A program made the position numbers and the translations under genes. A stretch of DNA of 64,000 nt from Phocaeicola fibrisolvens (GTDB lineage: Bacteria > Bacteroidota > Bacteroidia > Bacteroidales > Bacteroidaceae). Shown in pieces: positions 17,547 to 26,249 of the stretch; the stretch's first letter is position 1, and the number at the start of each line of letters is the position of its first letter. Below the pieces are notes generated by a model, which had not been told where the DNA came from, searched no databases, and saw nothing but the letters and a program-made list of their open reading frames with translations. Location of the stretch: positions 47,913 to 111,912 of the forward strand of contig NZ_JAOQJI010000009.1 of the NCBI RefSeq assembly GCF_025567125.1. Reading direction: 5' to 3'.

Positions 17547-18152
17547 TCAGACCGCACGAGCCTCCTGCAACGGAGTCTCTTCTTCCTGTTCGCGAGGACC
17601 CGGTCCCGGCCGATCGCCCTTCGGCATCGGCGGCAGAACCTGCGGTTTCCGAGTCTGCCAGATTTCATACTGTTCGTCGGTGAGAATCTTGCGGATCTTT
17701 TTCTCCCGCTTTTCCTGCTCCTCCTGCATCTCCTCGGCATGCGCCTTCATCCGTTCTTCGGGCGTCATGTCGTCCGTATCTCCTCCCATTCCAGGGAATC
17801 CTCCACCTTGCGGGGGCATACCTCCCCCCATGGGAAGGCGTCCTTCCCCTCTCGGCGGTCTTCCTCCCATGGGAGGCTGTCCGTTCATTCCTCCGGGTTG
17901 ATGCTCCATCAGAGCTTCCACTTTTTCCTTCTCTTCCTTCAGAAAGAGCTTGTAAATCTTCTTGTACTGCTTCTCCGTGAGGTCCAGCATCTTGTCCATC
18001 TCATCGGTCCGCCGTTGTGCCGCCTTTTCCGGATTAGGCACTTCTTTCTTCTGCACCTTCTCCTGCGGCGTGTCAAAGCGGGTGGTGGCATTGGCGCCCA
18101 TCGGAGCACACAGCAGAACCAATCCACAAGCTATCCACGTCATTTTCTTCAT
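17547..18152 (-). CDS. Exported DUF4890-type protein, Gly/Met/Pro-rich
   Basis: A 201-residue exported protein (signal MKKMTWIACGLVLLCAPMGANA). It has two short helical repeats of LTEKQYKKIYKLFLKEEKEK / LTDEQYEIWQ type, resembling Spy/CpxP-like or DUF4890 periplasmic proteins. A low-complexity Gly/Met/Pro linker (about 85-125, GGMPPQGGGFPGMGG) separates them. The start at 18152 gives a normal signal peptide. A role as a periplasmic stress or metal-binding chaperone would follow from the Spy-like motifs, but is inferred. Confidence 0.75.
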   Translation of the reverse strand: MKKMTWIACGLVLLCAPMGANATTRFDTPQEKVQKKEVPNPEKAAQRRTDEMDKMLDLTEKQYKKIYKLFLKEEKEKVEALMEHQPGGMNGQPPMGGRPPRGEGRLPMGGGMPPQGGGFPGMGGDTDDMTPEERMKAHAEEMQEEQEKREKKIRKILTDEQYEIWQTRKPQVLPPMPKGDRPGPGPREQEEETPLQEARAV

Positions 18153-18268
18153 CTTACACACAATTTTAATGAAAACTAATCGGAAGCGAATGTAGGCATC
18201 TGTTCCCATTTCTGAAAATAGAATCCACCAAATGCGGTTTTCTGTCTACCAATTGGAAAGAAATCTCG

Positions 18269-18276
18269 TATATTTG
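18269..18276 (+). promoter_or_regulatory. Minus-7 element for the DUF1847 gene
   Basis: TATATTTG, 29 bases before the ATG at 18306. Confidence 0.55.
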
Positions 18277-18305
18277 CCCCCAGTTAAACCAATCACACCC
18301 ATCAC

Positions 18306-18944
18306 ATGGAAAAAGAAACGACACCTACCTGTGTGGACTGCGGCACACAGAACTGCAAATTCAAAGACCGCACTTATCCTGATTTCTGTCTGACGACCCA
18401 CCTGAAGGAAGAAGACCGCCAATGGGCGCTGGAGCGTTACGAAGAAGGCCGCAACCACGACATCATGGTGGCCAGTGCGGAGGTGGAATACGAAGGCTAC
18501 TGCCAGTGGACCCGCATACAGGAAATCATGGAGTTTGCCCGGAAAATCGGTGCGCACCGCATCGGCATTGCCAACTGCATCGGCCTCATCCGCGAGGCAC
18601 GCATCTTCGCCCGTATCCTCCGTGCCAACGGTTTCGAGGCGTATTCCGTCATCTGCAAGGTGGCCGGACAGCCCAAGACGTCAGTGGGCATCCCCGCCCA
18701 GTGTGAGCGTATCGGGGCCGCCATGTGCAACCCGATTCTGCAAGCCCGCCTGCTGAACGAGGCACACACCGACCTGAACGTGGTCATCGGTCTCTGCGTG
18801 GGACACGACAGCCTGTTCTACAAATACTCGGATGCGTATGTCACTACCCTCGTCACCAAGGACCGTGTGACGGGTAACAATCCGGCGGCGGCACTCTATA
18901 CCGCCGAATCGTATTACAAGAAGAAGTTTTTTGGAGGGAAATAA
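18306..18944 (+). CDS. DUF1847 protein with N-terminal cysteine cluster
   Basis: A 212-residue cytoplasmic protein. The N-terminus has a metal-binding-type cluster CVDCGTQNCKF plus FCLTTHL. The rest fits the DUF1847 family (EIMEFARKIGAHRIGIANCIGLIREA, VGIPAQCERIGAAMCNP, NVVIGLCVGHDSLFYKYS), a group of putative metal-binding proteins with conserved Cys residues in the core. Function is unknown. It is a single gene with its own promoter, divergent from the DUF4890 gene. Confidence 0.85.
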   Translation: MEKETTPTCVDCGTQNCKFKDRTYPDFCLTTHLKEEDRQWALERYEEGRNHDIMVASAEVEYEGYCQWTRIQEIMEFARKIGAHRIGIANCIGLIREARIFARILRANGFEAYSVICKVAGQPKTSVGIPAQCERIGAAMCNPILQARLLNEAHTDLNVVIGLCVGHDSLFYKYSDAYVTTLVTKDRVTGNNPAAALYTAESYYKKKFFGGK

Positions 18945-19043
18945 ATAAGCTTCCTTCTTTTAAGCTCTCTGTTCAAAGTAGAAATCTCACAAGTGACCAC
19001 TAGCAGGAAAACGGACAAATCTTAAGGTGGACACTTACCAATA

Positions 19044-19090
19044 AAATCCTCCTGTCCTTAACGAACACATTACTAAAGACAGGAGGATTT
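19044..19090 (-). terminator. Terminator of the AAA-ATPase gene
   Basis: A perfect 13-base stem (19044-19056 with 19078-19090). Read on the minus strand it runs into TTTTATT after the AAA gene; the other strand has only a short T run. Confidence 0.75.
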
Positions 19091-19110
19091 CTTGTATCCT
19101 TTTATCACAT

Positions 19111-20658
19111 TCACGCCACAATCCACCGCTCGATGCTCCGGGTCTCGTCACTGAAGTTCACCCAAACCTTGACCACTTTCCGGCCATCCGCCGCGAAAGC
19201 GGAGGAATAGCCTTTCTCCTCTATCTGCTGCAGGGCCTCCTCGGCGGTTCCGTTCAACTTGAACTCCATCACGTAAATGTAATCGGAAGTCTTCAGCACC
19301 AGGTCCACCCGGCCGCGCGAAGTCCGGTATTCCACCTCCGTATGGAAACCCATCAGTTTAAAGACAATATAGAGGATGTTCTGGTAATGCACCTCCCGGT
19401 CGCGGGCCAGCTCGTAGGGCGTATCGTCGAAGAACGTCTGCAACCGGCTCAGAAAACCGTCCACATCCCCCTTGCGCACCTCACCCACAAAGCACTGAAT
19501 CTCGTAAGGCGACTTGCTGGTGCTCACCGACGCATAGTGAGGCAGCAGGAAGCGGAAGAAGCCCTGCTCCACCTCCCGGTTCGGAAACCCCAGCGTATAG
19601 TTCTCAAACTCTGCATTGTAATCCTTGATGGTCAGGTACCCGCTCTGGTAGATGACCGGCACCGGGTCCGTGGAAGCCGCATCGATGGAGTCCAGCACCG
19701 GACCGCTGGTCACGATGTGCTCGATTTCGTCCACCCGGTAATGGTGAAGCTTCATCAGTTCCACCAGGTAAGTCGGCGTGCCCGTCTCGAACCAGTAGCT
19801 CCCTATCTGCATATTGGCAAAGGTACTCAACAGACTGAAAGGATTGTACATGCCAGCTGACTTGTAACAAAAGTGATAGCCGTCATAGTTCACCTGCAAC
19901 TGCTTGCAGGTCTCTTCAAATCCCAAACCGATTTTATCGGCCAACGTCTGAATATCCTCCTCAAAGTACTGATGAAGCTCCTCCTCACTGATACCACAAA
20001 TCTCGGCATACTGATTCACCATGGAAATGTCGCGCAGGTTGTTCAAGTCGCTGAACACGCTCACCTTGCTGAACTTTGTCACGCCCGTCAGCATAGCGAA
20101 GCGGATATAAGCGTCGCACGACTTGAGCGCCCCGTAGAACGCCTTGAGCGTATTGCGGAATTCAGTCTGTAATTCAGGCTTTGTAATGGCCTGAAGCATC
20201 GGCTTATCGTACTCATCAATCAGAATCACCACATGATGTCCCGTCTGCTCGTATGCCCGCTGGATGACATACATAAAACGCTCTTCCGGCACACGATCTT
20301 TTTTCTCATCGCCATACAGTTTCTCCCATCCCTCCAGGTTCTGATTCAGGATACCCAGCAAAGATTCATAATCATGATAGTTCCGTGTATTCAAATCCAT
20401 GTGCAGCACCGGATGTACCGTCCAATCCTTCTCCAGACTTTCCATAGCAAGCCCATTAAATAGTTCACGCTTCCCTTGGAAGTAAGCCTCCAATGTGGAA
20501 ATCATCAGGCTCTTTCCGAACCGACGGGGACGACTCAAGAAATAATACTGTCCCGTTTTCACCAACTGATAGAGTAACGCCGTCTTGTCGACATAGCTGT
20601 ATCCTTCTCTTCTGATTTTCTCGAAATTCTGTATGCCTACCGGATAAAGTCTGTTCAT
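19111..20658 (-). CDS. AAA-ATPase with C-terminal PD-(D/E)XK nuclease-like domain
   Basis: A 515-residue cytoplasmic protein of the predicted AAA-ATPase (PF09820-type) plus DUF1703/PD-(D/E)XK architecture. The P-loop is the family's atypical FLSRPRRFGKS (Gly48-Lys49-Ser50) and Walker B is VVILIDEYDKPML (Asp148, Glu149). The nuclease-like part has GRVDLVL (Asp452) and MEFK (Glu465, Lys467). The family is large and expanded in Bacteroidales, and its function is not established. This copy is clearly diverged from the three close copies at 35.3, 41.1 and 44.7 kb and does not share their promoter cassette. Confidence 0.88.
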   Translation of the reverse strand: MNRLYPVGIQNFEKIRREGYSYVDKTALLYQLVKTGQYYFLSRPRRFGKSLMISTLEAYFQGKRELFNGLAMESLEKDWTVHPVLHMDLNTRNYHDYESLLGILNQNLEGWEKLYGDEKKDRVPEERFMYVIQRAYEQTGHHVVILIDEYDKPMLQAITKPELQTEFRNTLKAFYGALKSCDAYIRFAMLTGVTKFSKVSVFSDLNNLRDISMVNQYAEICGISEEELHQYFEEDIQTLADKIGLGFEETCKQLQVNYDGYHFCYKSAGMYNPFSLLSTFANMQIGSYWFETGTPTYLVELMKLHHYRVDEIEHIVTSGPVLDSIDAASTDPVPVIYQSGYLTIKDYNAEFENYTLGFPNREVEQGFFRFLLPHYASVSTSKSPYEIQCFVGEVRKGDVDGFLSRLQTFFDDTPYELARDREVHYQNILYIVFKLMGFHTEVEYRTSRGRVDLVLKTSDYIYVMEFKLNGTAEEALQQIEEKGYSSAFAADGRKVVKVWVNFSDETRSIERWIVA

Positions 20659-20688
20659 GGCCGTTTCGTTTTAATCCTTTCGTACACA

Positions 20689-20696
20689 CAAAGGTA
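20689..20696 (-). promoter_or_regulatory. Minus-7 element for the 19111 AAA gene
   Basis: TACCTTTG on the minus strand, 30 bases ahead of the ATG at 20658. Confidence 0.55.
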
Positions 20697-20789
20697 CGAT
20701 TTATCTGCTGCAATTCCTAATCTGGCAACCTAAAATCAAGAAGGTGGCAAATTCCAAATGAATATATAAGCCCGAACAAAAAAAGTCCT

Positions 20790-20797
20790 TACCTTTG
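20790..20797 (+). promoter_or_regulatory. Minus-7 element for the DUF4369-thioredoxin gene
   Basis: TACCTTTG, about 50 bases ahead of the ATG at 20847. No clear minus-33. Confidence 0.5.
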
Positions 20798-20846
20798 GGT
20801 CCCAACAATATAACAGATAATAAAAACTTTTAACTCTATATATTAT

Positions 20847-22310
20847 ATGAAAACCCAAAATATCGCATTCATTACACTCTGTGTGCTTGCAGGAACATTT
20901 GACTCCTGTAGCGGCTCACACGAAATAAAGATTACAGGTTCCGTAAAAAATTTAGAAGGGGGTACAATCATCTATCAGAAATCTGTCGACGGCATGTTTA
21001 ATTCACAAGCGAAAGATACTTTACGGCTGAATGCAGACAGTACGTTCAGTCTCACACTCCCCAGTAACGGGTACGAACAGATACGCCTGTTCTTGTGGGG
21101 AAAGCGTTACTTAGGTTCTTTCATTGCCGACGGCGGAAACTATCGCCTGCAAATTGATGCCGCAGCCACACATCCCATCTCCATTCTGGAGGGAAAGAAT
21201 GAGAAGAACATGGAGGTGTCAAGACTAATGGACGAACTGGGGCAGGACGTGTTTGATGTACTTTCAAGAAAAGGTGACAAGTGGGGCATTACCCAAGACA
21301 CCCTAGCTGCTTCAGTCAGCCAAAAGTTGCAGGATGCGGTTTTAGCATTAGATGAAAAGATGAAAGGTGTAGATAAAGATTTATATGAAAAAGCCTGCCA
21401 GAATACACGCATACAGACAATGTGGGCCTTCCAGAACCAACTGTTCGGCATTACCTACAGCTGTTCCGAAGCCACCAAGCAAAGCTGGCTCAAGGAATGG
21501 GAAAAGATGATGGAATTCTGTCGGGTAAATCACCCAGCCAGCACTTTCTCGCCCGCTTTCGATGAAGTAGTCTATAACAATGCCGGCATTACCTACTACA
21601 CCAAAGAAGAACCGGTAGACGAAAACTTGAAGAAAAATCCCAATAAGTTGATTTTCCATTATATCGAAAAGAGTCTTACGGGGCAGACACAGGAATCAGC
21701 CATGGCATTACTCTTCCTGAAGGACGCAAACGAGGAAAAATACGACCCAGAGATACTTCCGCTGGAAGAACGATTCAAGCAATTATATCCACAAAGCAAA
21801 TGGCAGCCGCTGATAGATGAGGCTGTCGCCCAAAATAAGGCGTTCAATCAGGCCAAAATTCCTGACTACATCCACTTCCCTAATATAGACAACGCCAAGA
21901 CATTCAAAGGCATTATCGACTTATATAAAGGAAAGGTTATCTTCATGGATATATGGGCAACCTGGTGTGGTCCCTGTCGTGCCTCTTTCGCCCATGTAAA
22001 ACCCTTACAGGAATATGCCAAAGCGAACGACATCATACTGCTGTATCTTTCTATCGACCGCCCGGAAGAGGATGCCAAATGGCGCAAGATGGCGGCACAT
22101 TATGACCTGATGGGTGAGCATGTACGCGTGCAGGAAGCGTTTAAGGATGAAATATACACAACCTTCGGCAACGAACAGAGGGCACTTTCCATTCCTCATT
22201 GCGTGATTATCGGGAAGGATGGAGAAATCAAGTTCAAATCGGCAGCTTCTCCGGAGGATATGGAAAAACTGAAAGTTCAATTGAAAGAGGCATCGCAAGC
22301 AGAAGCATAA
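20847..22310 (+). CDS. DUF4369-thioredoxin (TlpA-like) exported protein
   Basis: A 487-residue protein exported by a signal with a Cys near residue 21 (TFDSCSGS), probably a lipoprotein. The N-terminal DUF4369 domain (about 27-110, IKITGSVKNLEGGTIIYQ) is followed by a helical linker and a TlpA/ResA thioredoxin domain (about 355-480). The active site MDIWATWCGPCRASF carries the CxxC pair. Such proteins are very common in Bacteroidetes and are thought to act as periplasmic thiol-disulfide reductases; the substrate is unknown. It stands alone with a good terminator. Confidence 0.92.
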   Translation: MKTQNIAFITLCVLAGTFDSCSGSHEIKITGSVKNLEGGTIIYQKSVDGMFNSQAKDTLRLNADSTFSLTLPSNGYEQIRLFLWGKRYLGSFIADGGNYRLQIDAAATHPISILEGKNEKNMEVSRLMDELGQDVFDVLSRKGDKWGITQDTLAASVSQKLQDAVLALDEKMKGVDKDLYEKACQNTRIQTMWAFQNQLFGITYSCSEATKQSWLKEWEKMMEFCRVNHPASTFSPAFDEVVYNNAGITYYTKEEPVDENLKKNPNKLIFHYIEKSLTGQTQESAMALLFLKDANEEKYDPEILPLEERFKQLYPQSKWQPLIDEAVAQNKAFNQAKIPDYIHFPNIDNAKTFKGIIDLYKGKVIFMDIWATWCGPCRASFAHVKPLQEYAKANDIILLYLSIDRPEEDAKWRKMAAHYDLMGEHVRVQEAFKDEIYTTFGNEQRALSIPHCVIIGKDGEIKFKSAASPEDMEKLKVQLKEASQAEA

Positions 22311-22345
22311 CAACCTATTGCTACTGAGATTCCAGTCCATAAAAT

Positions 22346-22386
22346 GGCCGCCACCATCCTGCTGAAGACACGTGGCGGCCTTTTTT
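22346..22386 (+). terminator. Terminator of the thioredoxin gene
   Basis: GGCCGCCAC (22346-22354) pairs with GTGGCGGCC (22372-22380), followed directly by six T. Confidence 0.88.
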
Positions 22387-22399
22387 AACTTCACTGATT

Positions 22400-22960
22400 T
22401 TACTTCAATGCTTTTCCGTCGGAGAAGGCATTGCCTACTTTCTCACCGACGACCAGATACTGGTGATGAATCGGGTCAAAAGTAATCGGTTTCAGACGGG
22501 CTGGGTCAATCTTTCCGTTCTCGTCCAGAATCTCCTCGGCTGCCGACACATTGACAATACGGCCTACCAGGTGGTTGCTCTCTTTGTCGTATGAAACCAG
22601 TTCACATTCCAAAGTCATCGGCAATTCCTCGATAATCGGGGCATTGACGAACTCCGACTTCACGGCATGAAAGCCCGCCTTGGCAAACTTGTCCGGTTCT
22701 CTCTTCCCGGAAACAAGACCTACATAGTCGCAAGCCACCACCTGACCGGCTGTCGCCATGCTCACGGTGAAAGCCTTCGTAACCAGAATGTTCTGTGTCG
22801 TCTTATGGCCTTCAGCCAGACAGATGCCCACCATATCATCCGTATAAACTCCTCCCCACGCGGCATTCATGGCGTTGGGTTTTCCATTCTCGTCGTACGC
22901 AGCCACGATAAAGACGGGCATCGGGTACAACCATGTGTTTACTCCAAAATTCTTTCGCAT
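22400..22960 (-). CDS. Flavin reductase family protein (flavoredoxin type)
   Basis: A 186-residue FMN-binding split-barrel protein. MPVFIVAAYDENGKPNAMNAAWGGVYTDD and the ILVTKAFTVSMATAGQVVACDYVGLVSG stretch are characteristic of the flavoredoxin group of the flavin reductase family. It would reduce FMN or another acceptor with NAD(P)H. It lies 36 bases downstream of the dehydrogenase-nuclease fusion on the same strand and may be its last cotranscribed gene. Confidence 0.9.
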   Translation of the reverse strand: MRKNFGVNTWLYPMPVFIVAAYDENGKPNAMNAAWGGVYTDDMVGICLAEGHKTTQNILVTKAFTVSMATAGQVVACDYVGLVSGKREPDKFAKAGFHAVKSEFVNAPIIEELPMTLECELVSYDKESNHLVGRIVNVSAAEEILDENGKIDPARLKPITFDPIHHQYLVVGEKVGNAFSDGKALK

Positions 22961-22996
22961 AGTCTGTATATTTTAAAAACAACATCTTTCAGATTC

Positions 22997-24985
22997 TCAA
23001 TACAAATACCTGTCCTGCAAATATTCTTTCCATTTTCTGTCTTCCTCGCAAGAGAAAAACACATAATGCCCCATTGCTTCAAACAACTGCTCATAAGTAA
23101 GAGGAAGGAAGGTGCTCCGGCCTTTCTCTGTCAACAGGCACTCATATTCAGGAAGTACCTTCTCATAGTGCCTGTTCCCCGAAGGATATAAATGAACCGA
23201 CAAGAAACGGCGGATATCATGATGCTGTACCATCGACATTCCAAGTATATGATTGCGCCACAACTGACGGTAATCATCTTCTATCAGAACTTTTGGAAAG
23301 GCTTCCTCGTCTGTGGCAGCAGAAAACGTGTGATAGCATCCACTCTGAAGGGTGACATGCAGATACTCTTCACTCAGTTTCTCCCGGGTATGCTTATATT
23401 CAGACGAACCCGGCTGCAACTTATAGGCCATCTCCGTGTATTTCACTTCTATGCCGATTCCACAAAAAGCATCCGAATTATCCTTGTACCCAATGTAACA
23501 GTCAAACGAGGTACCGTCATTCAAATAGCGCCACCCATCAGTCGCATCTGCCGGAGAAGGAGCATACTCAATCCGGATACAGGTCACCTCCTTCACATCC
23601 AGTCCCGTCAGCTCCCGCAAGAGTCCACCACAGGCCTCTTTTGCGCGGAAAGTAAGTCCCATCGGGAAAAACAGGTTCCATGGAATATGTTCACTACGGA
23701 GCAGGTTGGCCCATAACGGCTGTCTGTACGCCCCTATGGCAGACAAAATTTCTTTCCGGAAACCTTCGTAGAAATTCAACCCTTTCCGGGCATCCTTTTC
23801 CTGAAGCACATTTCCATAATAGTTCTTCGTACCATCCTGCCTATTCAATGAATTGGCCTCACATCCCACCCGCAAACAGTTCCGACGGAAATCAGATTGT
23901 TTAGTCCGAGCAATACGCTGCCAGTCCGTATCTCCTGCATAAGGCTCGACTTTTTCAGTTACCGCCACCTTAATCACCCCGTCCAGACGGTTTTCGAAGA
24001 TGCGGTAGGCCTCTTCTATTTCGTTGAGGGGGAAGCGGTGCGTGATGAGCGGTGTGGTATCAATCTTGCCTTCCGCAATCAGCCGGAGGATTTCGGCACA
24101 GTCGCAGCCGTCTACCCCGCCCGTCTTGAAGGTGAGGTTCTTGCCGTACATGTCGGGCAAGGGAAGCACCTGCGGACGGTCGTACAAGGCGACGACGGTC
24201 ACGATGGCATTCGGACGGGCACATTCCCAAGCCAGACGGAAGGTGTCATCGGCTCCGGCCACCTCGATAACCACGTCGGCTCCTCCGTGCGCACTGTGGG
24301 CTTTCACGAATGCCTGACACTGCTCCGGGGTAGTGACCAGTACCTCGGGATAATGCGTCTGCACGAAACGGATACGCTCTTCCGACTTCTCACACACGAT
24401 GAGGCGGCGCGGATGCTTCAGCCGGGCACAGAGCAGCGTGCAGATTCCCGTGGGTCCGGCCCCAATCAGCAGCACCGTATCGTCGGGCGTGATTTCCGAG
24501 ATGCGCGCGGCCCAGAAACCAGTGGCCAGGATGTCGCCCACGAAAAGCGCCTGCTCGTCCGTCACCCCGTCGGGAATACGGTTCAGTCCCTGGTCGGCAT
24601 GCGGTACCCGCACGTATTCCGCCTGACCACCGTCGATACGGCAACCCAGTGCCCAACCCCCATCGGGGTCCTCGCAGTTGTTCACATACCCGTGGCGGCA
24701 GAAGAAACACTCTCCGCAGAAGGTCTCCACATTGACCGTCACCCGGTCGCCCGGCTTCACGGTCGTGACTTCCGCTCCCACCTGCTCCACGATGCCCACC
24801 ATCTCATGGCCCACCGTAATGCCCGGTACGGCGCGCGGCACACAGCCGTGCTTGATGTGCAAATCGCTAGTGCAGATACTTCCCAAAGTGACGCGCACCA
24901 AGGCATCCTTCGGGCCGTTCAGCACGGGCTTCGGCTTCTCCCGCAAAGCGAACTGCCCCTGTTTCATATAAGTATAAGCTAACAT
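22997..24985 (-). CDS. Zinc alcohol dehydrogenase fused to a PD-(D/E)XK nuclease-like domain
   Basis: A 662-residue protein. Residues 1-343 are a complete medium-chain dehydrogenase: catalytic zinc ligands Cys38 and His60-Glu61, structural zinc Cys90, Cys93, Cys96 and Cys104, NAD-binding GAGPTG (175-180), and the usual family ending ENRLDGVIKVAVT. Where such enzymes stop, the frame continues for about 320 residues into an unrelated domain with a D-x17-ExK pattern (Asp495, then IEVK at Glu513-Lys515) and conserved hydrophobic strands, resembling putative restriction endonucleases of Bacteroidales (PGN_0703-like). The DNA is visibly more GC-rich in the dehydrogenase half (about 23945-24985) than in the nuclease half, suggesting separate origins. 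A lost stop codon is possible. Upstream genes TIGR04076 and DUF1810 are in the same orientation, 11 and 18 bases apart. Confidence 0.85.
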   Translation of the reverse strand: MLAYTYMKQGQFALREKPKPVLNGPKDALVRVTLGSICTSDLHIKHGCVPRAVPGITVGHEMVGIVEQVGAEVTTVKPGDRVTVNVETFCGECFFCRHGYVNNCEDPDGGWALGCRIDGGQAEYVRVPHADQGLNRIPDGVTDEQALFVGDILATGFWAARISEITPDDTVLLIGAGPTGICTLLCARLKHPRRLIVCEKSEERIRFVQTHYPEVLVTTPEQCQAFVKAHSAHGGADVVIEVAGADDTFRLAWECARPNAIVTVVALYDRPQVLPLPDMYGKNLTFKTGGVDGCDCAEILRLIAEGKIDTTPLITHRFPLNEIEEAYRIFENRLDGVIKVAVTEKVEPYAGDTDWQRIARTKQSDFRRNCLRVGCEANSLNRQDGTKNYYGNVLQEKDARKGLNFYEGFRKEILSAIGAYRQPLWANLLRSEHIPWNLFFPMGLTFRAKEACGGLLRELTGLDVKEVTCIRIEYAPSPADATDGWRYLNDGTSFDCYIGYKDNSDAFCGIGIEVKYTEMAYKLQPGSSEYKHTREKLSEEYLHVTLQSGCYHTFSAATDEEAFPKVLIEDDYRQLWRNHILGMSMVQHHDIRRFLSVHLYPSGNRHYEKVLPEYECLLTEKGRSTFLPLTYEQLFEAMGHYVFFSCEEDRKWKEYLQDRYLY

Positions 24986-24996
24986 ATTCTTCGGTA

Positions 24997-25299
24997 TTAA
25001 TCGATTACTTCAATCAGGAAACTTACCGGACGGAAACCGTCGTTGCACGAAATCATGGCCGAGCGCTCGTTCTTCATCCAGCCGTCGTAGAAATTGCTTC
25101 CCCCATGCGCCAGTGCCATCACGAAAGGCGACATACTCTGCCACGCACTCTCACACAGTCCCTCGGGCTTCTCCCAGCCGTGGGCGATGAACACCTGCCC
25201 TTCTTCCATTTCGCAGGGATGTTCGAGGGGATTCTCGTACTGCGCCATCAGGTCGCGGTAGCACGCCTTGCGCATCACGGTTATTCGGATATCTTTCAT
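24997..25299 (-). CDS. TIGR04076 family protein
   Basis: A 100-residue cytoplasmic protein matching the TIGR04076 pattern: ITVMRKACYRDLMAQY, CEMEEGQVFIAHGWEKPEGLCESAWQSMSPFVMALAHGG and a final CNDGFRPVSFLIE. Conserved cysteines (Cys13, Cys29, Cys48, Cys85 by approximate count) suggest metal or redox chemistry. It precedes the alcohol dehydrogenase by 11 bases; such proteins are often found beside dehydrogenases or reductases. Confidence 0.8.
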   Translation of the reverse strand: MKDIRITVMRKACYRDLMAQYENPLEHPCEMEEGQVFIAHGWEKPEGLCESAWQSMSPFVMALAHGGSNFYDGWMKNERSAMISCNDGFRPVSFLIEVID

Positions 25300-25317
25300 G
25301 GCTTCCTCCTTCTTATC

Positions 25318-25713
25318 TTATTTAGAAAAATACGCTTTCAGCACCTCGGCAAACACATCGTCCGGGGAGACCTTGTCGAACAGCTGCATCGAACTGTGCA
25401 GTTTCAGCACGTCCACCTCCGAGCCCATCAGTTGCCGTACTGTACAATGCACGCGATGCGCCAGCAAGGCACGGGTGATTTCCCGCAGACGCGTCCCCAG
25501 TACCGGATGCGCCAGATAGGCCCGGGCCTCCTCCTCGCCATCCAATCCGTAGAATTGTGAATTGTAACTGTATCCCAGTCCCTTCTCCTGAGGGAAGATA
25601 TACCAAATCCAATGGCTCTGCTTGCCGCCCTTGCGGATTTCCTTCAAAGCCACGGGATATATGTCTTCCTGGGCATCTAGAAACCGTTGCAGATTAAAAT
25701 TCGTGTGACCCAT
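25318..25713 (-). CDS. DUF1810 family protein
   Basis: A 131-residue protein with the DUF1810 hallmark: NLQRFLDAQEDIYPVALKEIRKGGKQSHWIWYIFPQ, then LGTRLREITRALL. The family has no confirmed activity. The ATG at 25713 is preferred to a GTG 24 bases upstream because family members begin close to this point. First gene of the DUF1810-TIGR04076-dehydrogenase-flavin reductase run. Confidence 0.85.
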   Translation of the reverse strand: MGHTNFNLQRFLDAQEDIYPVALKEIRKGGKQSHWIWYIFPQEKGLGYSYNSQFYGLDGEEEARAYLAHPVLGTRLREITRALLAHRVHCTVRQLMGSEVDVLKLHSSMQLFDKVSPDDVFAEVLKAYFSK

Positions 25714-25926
25714 ATATTTCCTCGTTTTTATCGTCACTCAAAATTAGAGATAATCTTCCAATCCCACAAGCGCTTTTTCTGCATTCTTTTTCCCGTTATA
25801 TCCGTGGATGTTTTCTTTTTTCGGACAGAAGAACAAAAGAACATATTTTTTGTGTGCACTCCACTCCGTTATTCATTATACATTATTAATTATTCATTTA
25901 TTCTTCTTTAATTCAAGAGTTATGCT

Positions 25927-25934
25927 TATCTTTG
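25927..25934 (+). promoter_or_regulatory. Minus-7 element ahead of the structured leader
   Basis: TATCTTTG about 310 bases before the ATG of the AAA gene. Transcription from here would produce the long leader at 25940-26249. Confidence 0.55.
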
Positions 25935-25939
25935 TCCCG

Positions 25940-26249
25940 AATCTCCGCCTAAAGGAGATTGCATCGCACTTTGATTTTATATACAACAAATGATCGTTAA
26001 AGATGTCACACCAAGTTTTCGTTACGTTCCGCTGAGGTCCTGATTGGATTTTTCTCAGCTTAGGAATCGAATGAATCATTGCTTCCGACAAGGAGGCCGG
26101 GATGGTTGTGCTCTTTGACGTACTAGCGCGTACCTCTCTTTCAATGGGGAAACGAGAGGGACTCTACCTACTCCCGCAGACCGTTCGTGCCTGCAGGTTT
26201 CAACTCTATTCATCTATTTTTTTCACTTTAAAATCCATTTGTTGTATAT
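25940..26249 (+). ncRNA. Candidate structured RNA leader of the AAA gene
   Basis: The 510-base gap before the AAA gene has no credible ORF but shows strong pairing potential. Elements: a 7-bp hairpin (25940-25946 with 25954-25960), a perfect 14-base inverted repeat closing the region (25979-25992 with 26236-26249), weaker pairing continuing inward, CGGGA/TCCCG around 26098/26175 enclosing hairpins GTAC..GTAC and CTCTC..GAGAG, and a GCAG..CTGC hairpin. The right arm includes the first two bases of the start codon, so folding could hide the start. It may be a cis-regulatory leader or an independent RNA. I do not recognise a named RNA family. The region 25738-25926 before it is AT-rich with no feature. 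Confidence 0.5.

Noticed and set aside
19111..20658. Grouping this AAA gene with the three close paralogues
   Set aside because: Its promoter and sequence differ; it belongs to the same family but not to the recent expansion.
25979..26249. Invertible promoter (phase-variation) reading of the inverted repeat
   Set aside because: The only TAnnTTTG element lies outside the repeat and no recombinase gene is nearby, so inversion would not move a promoter; kept as an alternative in the findings only.
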